29,451 nucleotides of DNA from JBOHER01 sp050701115 (GTDB taxonomy: Bacteria; Actinomycetota; Actinomycetes; Mycobacteriales; Pseudonocardiaceae): positions 1 through 29,451 of the forward strand of contig JBOHER010000172.1 in assembly GCA_050701115.1 (NCBI GenBank), written 5' to 3'. The notes under the pieces are model-generated. The model was given only the letters and a program-made list of their open reading frames with translations, had not been told where the DNA came from and made no database searches. Position numbers and translations under genes: made by a program. Below are positions 23,690 to 29,451 of this stretch, piece by piece; position 1 is the stretch's first letter; every line of letters starts with the position of its first letter.

Positions 23690-24596
23690 GGGATCAGCGC
23701 CGCAACCCGATCAATCAGATGCCGCACCTCGCCCACGGTCGGGGTCAGCTCATATGCGTGATGGTGGCAGGCGCCGCTCAGGCCGCCCCAGGCGACGTTG
23801 GCGAGGTCGCCCCGGCGCCCTGGCCGACGCCACGGCTTGGCGTCCAGCCATGGGCCGAGATCGGCGTGCTGGTCAGCGTGGAGGGCGAGCGCGAGACGCT
23901 GGCTGGTGGTCGTGGCGTCCTCCATGCTCCTTCGACCTCGCTGCGCGTGTCGCCGGCAGTGAAGCGTCGGGCCATGTAGACGTCACGTGCGGCGGACTCT
24001 GCCGCCATCCGGCACAGGCCGGGGATCACTCGGGCCTTGACGTCGGGTGGCACCTTGTCGTCCTTGGCGACGGCGAACGCATCGTCGAGGTACCGGCGCG
24101 CCGGGTCGAGCGAGGGTGTGACTTCCAGGGCCGAGTGGGTGTCCCGGCACACATCGAGAATACGGGCGTCGACTGCCATCTGCCGCGTGGCCTGGGTGAG
24201 CCGGTCATCGTGCGAAAGAACGATGACTTGGCGGTCCTTGGCGAGTTCGGCCAGGACCCGGACGAAGCCGTCGACTTTGGCCGGGTCCATGGCCTGGATC
24301 GGGTCGTCCAGCACGATGAACCGGAACGGGCTGCCCTTCATGGTGGCGCGCGGGAGAAACAACGCCAGCGCGAGTGCGTGCAGCTCACCCTGGCTCATCA
24401 CACCCACGGCCTGCGCTTCGGCGCCGTTCACGTCGGCGTAGAGCTCGACATGCCGCCGGTTGCCCTGCCCCTTGAGCTCGATCGCCCCGAGATCGACGTT
24501 GCTCTCCTGGCGGAGTGCTGCCCAGATGTCGCGAGCCTTCTCTTTCAGTCGTTCCAGTTCGTTGCGCTGTGGTCCTCCAATGAAATGGCCCCTGAG
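23690..24596 (-). pseudogene. AAA/SMC-like ATPase, truncated and frameshifted
   Basis: The first frame reads QRNELERLKEKARDIWAALR, then an ABC-type signature VMSQGELHALALALFLPRA. A Walker B/D-loop follows in FIVLDDPIQAMDP, and an H-loop in VIVLSHDDRL. This is the C-terminal half of a RecF/SMC-like ATPase of the kind found in defence and DNA-repair systems. The Walker A half is missing: the frame reaches a stop near 24606 without a start. Near 23922 a missing G moves the protein into another frame, which continues EDATTTSQRLALALHADQH to DRVAALIP. It is truncated at both ends and not functional. Confidence 0.72.
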
Positions 24597-24629
24597 ACTC
24601 GCATGTCACGATTGCGCGAATCGATCCCG

Positions 24630-24939
24630 CGAAGGCGGACCCTGTCTGCGGTGGTTTCGCGATGCTTTCCGCGCGTCAGAGATCGAAGGATTAGGCGAAG
24701 GAAGCACCGGTCAAACAGAGCTTGGTCGAGCGAAACTCGGGCGGCTTAGGGTCGTACTTCCGTCCGACCGTTCTTGTCAGGCGTTGCGTCCGCGGCTAGA
24801 GGTCCTCGAACAGCGCGGGGAGAAGGCCCTCGAAGAGTCCACAACCCTCGCCCGGCTCCGCGACACGCTGCTCCCCAAGCTGATGCCTGGGGAGCTTTGT
24901 GTGCGGGACGCCGAGAAGGTTGTGGAGGCCGCCGTATGA
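24630..24939 (+). pseudogene. HsdS (type I restriction specificity subunit), C-terminal fragment
   Basis: The + strand frame ending at TGA 24937-24939 contains GSTGQTELGRAKLGRLRV, the motif at the end of a target-recognition domain. It is followed by a helical spacer with RLRDTLLPKLMPGEL and RDAEKVVEAAV, the usual end of HsdS. Only about the last 100 residues remain; the recognition domains are lost. Upstream sequence in the frame overlaps the ATPase remnant on the other strand and is not HsdS-like. The fragment is evidence of a former type I restriction-modification locus. Confidence 0.78.
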
Positions 24940-25021
24940 GCTGAGGTCACCTAGGGGCGCCGCTTGCGGGGGTATGCCGGTCGCCACGAGGTCGAGCCCG
25001 CGATGCGAAGTTGATAAGTTT

Positions 25022-25335
25022 AGTTCGCTCTTCGAAAGCTATGACAAGTACGGTCTGATACCCAAATAGGCCCAGACGATCTGGGACGACATCTGGCACC
25101 AGGAGGCACACCACTCCAACGCCCTGGAGGGCAGCCCCCTCGTCCTCCGCGAGGTGCAGACGCTGCTGGACAAGGGCCGCGCGGTCGGCGCGAAGGCGCT
25201 GCGGGCGTACAACGAGGTGAAGGCCTACGCCGACGCCGCACGCTGGTGTACAGCCAGGCGCTGGAGCCCGACGCGTGGCATGACGGCCAGCTACTCAGCC
25301 TCCACGAAGTGCGCCGCGTTCACCACATGGCCATG
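25022..25335 (+). pseudogene. Fic family protein, N-terminal fragment with a nonsense codon and a frameshift
   Basis: The frame reads LFESYDKYGLIPK, then TAG at 25067-25069, then AQTIWDDIWHQEAHHSNALE and REVQTLLDKGRAVGAKALR. This is the Fic N-terminal helix with the E(G/N)-type HSNALEG element. The TAG stands where Gln (CAG) is plausible. Near 25247 one G is missing; the next frame continues VYSQALEPDAWHDGQLLSLH and EVRRVHHMAMT. The catalytic HPFx-type Fic motif is absent because the sequence switches to an HsdR-like fragment just afterwards. The product cannot be an active AMP-transferase. Confidence 0.72.
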
Positions 25336-25340
25336 ACCCA

Positions 25341-25436
25341 GGCTATCCGCCCGACGCTCAGCCGGCCGCGATCCAGTTGGTGCTGCAGCAGATGGAGACC
25401 TTCGCCGAAGCGTGGTCGCCGGAGCTGGACCGCTAA
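25341..25436 (+). pseudogene. HsdR (type I restriction endonuclease) C-terminal fragment
   Basis: A 31-codon stretch beginning GYPPDAQPAAIQLVLQQ and ending AEAWSPELDR with TAA 25434-25436 resembles the end of HsdR subunits, where a GYPPDxQ..A...VLxQ pattern precedes the stop. It follows directly on the Fic fragment in another frame. It is short, so the call is tentative, but the HsdS remnant 400 bp away supports it. Confidence 0.5.
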
Positions 25437-25509
25437 ACCCTTGGCGGCGTGAGATCGCCATCTTCGAGGATTCCAGGCTCGACAGCGTCGGCCGCTACAA
25501 CGAGGCTTT

Positions 25510-25825
25510 GTCACTTCGTCGACTTCGGTGTGGATCGCCTCGCGCACGGTCGGGTCGACCGGCGCTGTGGTGGATCGGGCCGCGGCGATCCGTTGGGTGA
25601 TCCAGGAGCGGACCAGGGTGGAGGCGGGCACCCCGGCGGACTGGGCGAGAGCCGGTCACGCGGGCGCTGCGTCCGGATTTGTTTTTCGCGTCGGGGTCGA
25701 ACCAGGCGGCCTCGGTGTCGTTGACTGCTTCGCCGGCCCACGTTGGGTCGATATCGGTGTCGCCAGGCCGCCGTTGCGAACGGCTCTGGATGTAGTCGCC
25801 GCGATCCTGCCAGTCGATCAGACCC
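25510..25825 (-). pseudogene. Remnant of a small toxin-antitoxin pair
   Basis: On the minus strand, one frame reads RGDYIQSRSQRRPGDTDIDP, then WAGEAVNDTEAAWFDPDAKN and KSGRSARVTG. This is like the first half of a small toxin family seen next to ribbon-helix antitoxins in actinobacteria. In another frame it continues AGVPASTLVRSWITQRIAAA and PTVREAIHTEVDEV, which reads like the DNA-binding end of an antitoxin. The second half of the toxin and the start of the antitoxin are missing. The family assignment rests on memory of similar pairs and is low confidence. Confidence 0.4.
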
Positions 25826-25881
25826 GCGGCTTCTGTGTACTACAAACGTAGGACGCTTCGGGTCGGCGATCCCATGACTGC

Positions 25882-26035
25882 GTTGCTGAGGAATTGGAGG
25901 TGGCGTTCTTCGAGTCGATGTTCGCGGCGCGCGGCCAGGGCGCCGAGACCGCCCGGAAGCTGGGCACCGGGCTGCTGCGGGAGGCGATGGCGTTGCGCGG
26001 CCGGATGGACCTGGCCAGCTACGACCGGCTAAGCC
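25882..26035 (+). pseudogene. Fragment of a TOTE-type primase-helicase protein
   Basis: One open stretch of about 51 codons contains FFESMFAARGQGAETARKLG and TGLLREAMALRGRMDLASYD, followed by RLS. The pattern ARxLGxxLLREAM...DLxSYDR is that of the archaeo-eukaryotic-type primase domain of TOTE conflict systems. Those continue with an FPxQD...GNLIALPLQ motif, which is absent here. It has no start or stop of its own and ends just before the promoter of the next gene. Confidence 0.5.
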
Positions 26036-26060
26036 CAGCTGCCGCCCCTCTTCTCCCGGT

Positions 26061-26084
26061 TATCACATGTGATATTATCTCCGG
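26061..26084 (+). promoter_or_regulatory. Palindrome and -10 box of a probably leaderless gene
   Basis: TATCACATGTGATA (26061-26074) is a perfect 14-bp palindrome. TATTAT (26073-26078) overlaps its end and lies 6 bp before GTG 26085. That spacing puts transcription start at or next to the start codon, as in leaderless actinobacterial genes. There is no Shine-Dalgarno sequence. The palindrome would let a repressor block the -10 box. Confidence 0.55.
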
Positions 26085-26816
26085 GTGCCTGAAGCGGATC
26101 GCGACTCATTGGCCGACGTCAGTCCCGAGCTGCTCGCCGTCTTGGAGTCCGCTGCGCGGTTGCAGGAGTTGGTCCCGGACGCGGTTCTTGTCGGCGGTTC
26201 AGCTGCTGCCCTGCACGCCGGGCACCGGGACTCGTACGACCACGACCATGAGCTCGGTGACTTGCGTGAGCGGTTCGACATGGTCCTGGAAGCCCTCGAA
26301 TCCGAGGGCGAGTGGGTGACCAACCGAGTCCGGCCCGGCAAGATCATTCTCGGGCGGCTCGGTGATATTGAAGCCGGAGTCCGGCAGATGATTCGATCGT
26401 GACCGCTGGAGATCGTGGAGATTTCACTCGCATCGGGGCGGACGTTGCGGGTGCCCACGGCTGAGGAAACGTTGCGCATCAAGGCTTTCCTTGTGCTGCG
26501 GCGTAACCAGACCAGGGACTACCTCGACGTTGTCGCACTGGCCGATCGTTTCGGCCGGCGAGCCGCGGCGGGCGTGCTGGCAGCGATCGACGATTACTAC
26601 GCCGATCAGCATGGGGAAGGCCGGGGAGTCGCGGCGCAGGTCGCACGGCAGCTCGCGGATCCTCGGCCGAAGGATGTGTCGGTCACGCGGCAACTTGACG
26701 CGTACCGGAACCTGGCTGCGCGCTGGACCGACTGGACTGAAGTACGCGCCACCTGCATGGACGTCGCTGTCGAACGCGCCTCACCGATCGCCGTAGGCGC
26801 CGACCCGCGGTGCTGA
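26085..26816 (+). pseudogene. AbiEii-like nucleotidyltransferase, split by a single TGA
   Basis: GTG 26085 starts a frame with VLVGGSAAALHAGHRDSYDH, the GGS active-site motif and the distal D-x-D region (DHDHELGD) of nucleotidyltransferases. It ends at TGA 26400-26402. The same frame then continues without shift: PLEIVEISLASGRTLRVPTA, then EETLRIKAFLVLRRNQTRDY, LDVVALADRFG and DPRPKDVSVTRQLDAYR, to the stop at 26814-26816. The joined protein is 243 codons and collinear with AbiEii/DUF1814-like proteins, so the TGA is a point nonsense, probably from CGA. Relatives act as toxins in type IV toxin-antitoxin or abortive-infection systems. No AbiEi-like antitoxin is seen beside it. Confidence 0.7.
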
Positions 26817-27018
26817 ATGCCTTCACCTCGCACACCACGCGATGCGGTCGCGCGTCGACAAGGAAGTCGGGCCTCTTGGTCACGCCCAGATCCGGTTCGG
26901 ACTCCCACTGGTAGCCGCGCTCGTCGAGATACCGTGCGAACAACCGCTCGGCCAGCCGACCTGGACCGCTGCCTGAGCCCCGCATCGACGCCACCTTCCG
27001 CGCGACGGCTGTGGACAC
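26812..27018 (-). pseudogene. PD-(D/E)XK nuclease-like protein, truncated
   Basis: From GTG 27018 (or ATG 26985) the minus frame reads RLAERLFARYLDERGYQWES, then EPDLGVTKRPDFLVDARPHR, then VVCEVKAFST. PDFL...CEVK has the spacing of the D...ExK active site of restriction-endonuclease-like folds. Recognisable sequence stops at the 3' end of the nucleotidyltransferase gene, where the frame runs on as antisense. Only about the first 65 residues remain, so the protein is probably inactive. Confidence 0.52.
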
Positions 27019-27045
27019 TGAATCGTACTAAACGGACGAATCAGG

Positions 27046-27104
27046 TGGAGCAGGGCGTGACCCCATTTCATGGGGAGTCGTCAGTGCTCCAGTTCTGCTC
27101 CAGT
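27046..27104. repeat. Palindrome and repeated TGCTCCAGT elements upstream of the HTH gene
   Basis: CCCCATTTCATGGGG (27061-27075) is a perfect inverted repeat with 6-bp arms. TGCTCCAGT occurs twice, at 27085-27093 and 27096-27104, with an 11-bp period. The reverse form TGGAGCA is at 27046-27052. The arrangement resembles an operator cluster just ahead of the next gene's GTG start. Confidence 0.5.
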
Positions 27105-27107
27105 CGA

Positions 27108-27479
27108 GTGACAACGAGTCCATTGTGTACACAGAAGCAAGGTCGACCCCCACCTGCTCCGCCGCCGGTCGACCGACCCAAACCGGGACGGGCACGCCAA
27201 CTCGACGTCGGCCAGGTCCAGGAACTCATCGGCGGTTACCAAGCCGGAGCAACCGTGTACGAGCTGGGTGCCCGGTTCGGCATCGACCGACGAACGGTCA
27301 GCACCATCCTCCTCCGGCACGGCCTGCCGATGCGCCGCCGCGGCCTCTCCCCCGACCAGGTCGATACCGCCATCCACCTCTACAACCGCGGCTGGTCACT
27401 GGCACGAGTCGGCCAACACCTGGGCGTCGACCACACCACCGTGCTCTCCAAACTCCGCGAACGCGGCATCCCCACCTGA
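27108..27479 (+). CDS. Short HTH protein of the kind found near recombinases
   Basis: The 123-aa frame from GTG 27108 carries two helix-turn-helix units in tandem: VQELIGGYQAGATVYELGAR, then FGIDRRTVSTILLRHGLPM, and DQVDTAIHLYNRGWSLARVG, then QHLGVDHTTVLSKLRERG. This double-HTH layout with a basic, Pro-rich N-terminus resembles small actinobacterial proteins that stand beside integrases or resolvases. No recombinase remains in the window. The open frame extends upstream to 26817, but that part is antisense to the nuclease fragment and is excluded. DNA binding is likely; a biological role cannot be given. Confidence 0.65.
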   Translation: MTTSPLCTQKQGRPPPAPPPVDRPKPGRARQLDVGQVQELIGGYQAGATVYELGARFGIDRRTVSTILLRHGLPMRRRGLSPDQVDTAIHLYNRGWSLARVGQHLGVDHTTVLSKLRERGIPT

Positions 27480-27586
27480 GACGCCCACGGACGACCACGG
27501 ACCTGACCGAAGCGGTTCATGGCGCCACACGTGCGGACGGTCGGCCGCTGTGGCCTGGGCTGAAGGACTGAGCCGAGCTGCTCGTG

Positions 27587-27922
27587 ATGACGACTGGTGT
27601 CGGTGCGCTGATTGAGCGTGCCCGCGCTGCCGCGGGTCTGAGCCAGCGCAGCCTTGCGGACGCGACCGGTATCTCGCAGTCCACCTTGTCGCGGATCATC
27701 TCTGGGGATAGGCCGGCGAAGATGCCGGAGGTGGTGGCGATCGCGTGGGCAACCGGGCATACGGTGGCCCAACTCACCGAGGCTGGGACGGCGGCTGACC
27801 GGACGCAGTGCGTGGCGCGAGCGACGACCGACTCCGACATGGATCGCATGCGTGAGGCGCTGCTGCACTTCGTGGAGCTGAACGACTACCTGGATGACCA
27901 GGCCATCCCAGCCACGGTCTGA
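27587..27922 (+). CDS. XRE-family HTH regulator
   Basis: The 111-aa protein starts at ATG 27587, with GTG 27584 as an alternative. It has the XRE HTH LIERARAAAGLSQRSLADAT, then GISQSTLSRIISGDRPAKMP (about residues 8-48), followed by a short helical tail ending in DYLDDQAIPATV. It lies 10 bp before an ImmA/IrrE peptidase gene, the usual pairing in which the peptidase cleaves or works with the repressor. The pair and a PIN-domain gene form a three-gene cassette that resembles toxin-antitoxin or mobile-element control modules. Confidence 0.85.
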   Translation: MTTGVGALIERARAAAGLSQRSLADATGISQSTLSRIISGDRPAKMPEVVAIAWATGHTVAQLTEAGTAADRTQCVARATTDSDMDRMREALLHFVELNDYLDDQAIPATV

Positions 27923-27932
27923 TGCGAGGTAG

Positions 27933-28676
27933 ATGACCTTGAACGCCGAGACTGAGGGACGTACCGCCGCCGCGCGGTTCCGCCGGGACCACCACTTGGG
28001 CGTGCAGCCATTGGGTGACCTTGTGGCGGTCATCGAGCAGGCGACCGGGATCGACGTGGCCATACTCGACGTAGGTCCGGATGAGCACGGCCTGACGATA
28101 CGGGATCCAGTGCGCGAGGCCGTGTTCATCGGCGTCGCGCGCACTCGAAACCCGATGCGGCAACGCAGCACGCTCGCCCACGAACTTGGCCACGTGCTGT
28201 TCGAGGACTGGGCAGACGGCGGTGCGGGTAACTGGAGCGACCGAACCCCTGCGGAGATTCGAGCCGACGTCTTCGCTCGGCACCTGCTCGTGCCGGTCGA
28301 GGGCTTGCGTGAGTTCCTCGGGAACCGAGAGCTGGTCACCCGATCCACCCTCTCTGAGGTCGTTCAGCGGTTCCTGGTATCACCGCAGATTGCGGCCATC
28401 GCGCTGAATCAGGCCAAATACATCGATGACGACACCAAGCAGGAGTGGATGGCGCTGACTGCGCCACAATTGGCCGCCCGGTTCGGGTGGAGCGACCAGT
28501 ACCGCGCATTGCAGGCCGACTCCGATCAGCGGAGGGCGCCGCAACGATTGCTTGCCCGCGCCATCAACGGCTACGCGGAGGGAGTGCTGTCTGCGCAGGC
28601 AATCGCCACCTTGCGCGGGATCACGCTGGAGGCCGCCGAGGCGGACTTGCGCGAGGCAGGTGTCGTGCCCGCCTAG
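27933..28676 (+). CDS. ImmA/IrrE-family metallopeptidase, probably cut short by a TAG
   Basis: The 247-aa product has the zinc motif H83-E-L-G-H87 in TLAHELGHVLFEDWAD and a downstream RADVFARHLLVP helix with the third ligand region (E/D of AEIRAD). It ends at TAG 28674-28676. The same frame continues RPIAWADPAELPDVHVDLAA, then LDEALNAPDDDGHHTAAERN to TGA 28803-28805, and that TGA overlaps the next gene's ATG as ATGA. This strongly suggests the ancestral stop was at 28805 and that the TAG is a newer nonsense change. The zinc domain is complete, so the shortened protein may still work. Confidence 0.84.
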   Translation: MTLNAETEGRTAAARFRRDHHLGVQPLGDLVAVIEQATGIDVAILDVGPDEHGLTIRDPVREAVFIGVARTRNPMRQRSTLAHELGHVLFEDWADGGAGNWSDRTPAEIRADVFARHLLVPVEGLREFLGNRELVTRSTLSEVVQRFLVSPQIAAIALNQAKYIDDDTKQEWMALTAPQLAARFGWSDQYRALQADSDQRRAPQRLLARAINGYAEGVLSAQAIATLRGITLEAAEADLREAGVVPA

Positions 28677-28801
28677 CGGCCGATCGCGTGGGCTGACCCC
28701 GCCGAGTTGCCTGACGTGCACGTGGACCTGGCGGCCTTGGATGAGGCCCTCAACGCGCCGGACGATGATGGCCATCACACGGCGGCGGAGAGAAACGGGG
28801 G

Positions 28802-29414
28802 ATGAGCCACCGGCCGATCATCGACGCCGGACCCGGCCTGAATTTCTTCTCCATCAACAAGGAGCGTCTCCTCATTGGCGGCCTAGGGCAGCTCAGTGCC
28901 CCGGAGACCGTGCAGAATGAGGTGTTTCGCAAGTCTGGGCAGGATGAACGCTTCCGCGCCGCCGCTGCGGTCTGGCGAAAGTTGACACCCACGTGGTTGC
29001 AGGTGCGCTCCGATGACCAGACCCGAACTCGCAGCTGTCGTCCACCGGATCACCCGACAATCGATGGAACAACGGCTGAAACACCCGAAAGACCTGGGCG
29101 AGACCATGTTCATCGCGCACGCGGTCGTCGCCGCCGAATCAGGCGAGACCGTGACCGTGCTCATCGATGACGGGCCAGGGACACGAACTGCCACTTCAGA
29201 AATCAACCGACTCAGACGGCTCCACGCCAGCGGCCACACTGTTGGGTCGATCAGACTGGTGAGCACGCTGACAGTCCTGGAGCGCGCGGCAGGCGGGCAG
29301 CACATCCCAGACAAGCCCGCGATGCACACCATCTCCGCCCGACTGCGCGGCTTCGATGATGGCCTACCGCCGATCGAGAAAACCACCCACCTGGGATCTG
29401 CACGCTGGTCCTGA
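28802..29414 (+). pseudogene. PIN-domain-like protein, frameshifted
   Basis: ATG 28802 overlaps the in-frame end of the ImmA reading frame. The first frame reads PIIDAGPGLNFFSINKERLL (D8, a first PIN acid) to WLQVRSDDQT. A single extra C in the CCC run at 29022-29024 breaks the frame. The second frame continues ELAAVVHRITRQSMEQRL, DLGETMFIAHAV (second acid) and VTVLIDDGPGTRTATSE, the conserved LIDD block of PIN nucleases. The joined protein is about 203 residues and ends at TGA 29412-29414. PIN proteins are metal-dependent RNases, often toxins. As sequenced it is inactive unless ribosomes slip at the C run. Confidence 0.72.
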
Positions 29415-29451
29415 TATGTTGCGGCCTCCGACCAGGTCGACGAGGCCGATT

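Noticed and set aside
23385..24749. 454-aa plus-strand open frame
   Set aside because: It is antisense to the ATPase remnant and has no domain signature.
27380..28348. 322-aa minus-strand open frame
   Set aside because: It is antisense to the XRE and ImmA genes.

Overview
The window looks like chromosomal DNA of a high-GC actinomycete, most plausibly of the Pseudonocardiales. The grounds are strong G/C bias at third codon positions, frequent GTG starts, ATGA/GTGA stop-start overlaps, and gene families typical of that group. No rRNA, tRNA, CRISPR array or intact insertion sequence was seen.

Region 1 (1-4804, + strand) is an amino-sugar operon: the end of a SIS-domain (AgaS-like) protein, a ROK sugar kinase, an N-acetylhexosamine-6-phosphate deacetylase, a class II tagatose/fructose-bisphosphate aldolase and a Tat-exported GH20 beta-N-acetylhexosaminidase. 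Together they would release GalNAc/GlcNAc outside the cell and carry the sugar to triose phosphates. The first codons of a PfkB-type sugar kinase survive between nagA and the aldolase gene. The kinase step therefore appears to have been deleted from the operon.

Region 2 (about 4978-10712) is a minus-strand amine or omega-amino-acid operon: aldehyde dehydrogenase (PuuC-like), class III aminotransferase, APC permease, an unrecognised 201-aa protein, and a broken NCS1 nucleobase-type permease. A divergent TetR regulator lies upstream, with two similar dyads between the divergent starts.

Region 3 (10709-19579) holds a seven-gene minus-strand set read from 16816 down to 10709: small conserved protein, flavin reductase, HpaB-type FADH2 monooxygenase, RidA/Rid family protein, DUF1028 protein, M20 amidohydrolase and aspartate ammonia-lyase. 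Consecutive genes are joined by GTGA overlaps. A divergent MHS-type transporter and a LysR regulator follow. This is the best candidate for an uncharacterised catabolic pathway. It suggests oxidative attack on a nitrogenous substrate, imine/enamine hydrolysis, amide hydrolysis and entry to the TCA cycle through aspartate and fumarate.

Region 4 (19593-23343) has a GntR regulator, a divergent and decayed pair (a ferritin-like, possibly di-iron protein and a PDR-type reductase), and an intact secreted M14 carboxypeptidase.

Region 5 (about 23690-29414) is a defence-island graveyard. It contains fragments of an AAA ATPase, HsdS, Fic, HsdR, a small toxin-antitoxin pair and a TOTE-type primase, an AbiEii-like nucleotidyltransferase cut by one nonsense codon, and a truncated PD-(D/E)XK protein. 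It continues with a short HTH protein and an XRE / ImmA-IrrE / PIN three-gene cassette damaged by a premature TAG and a frameshift. Family names come from motif recognition by eye; no database search was run.
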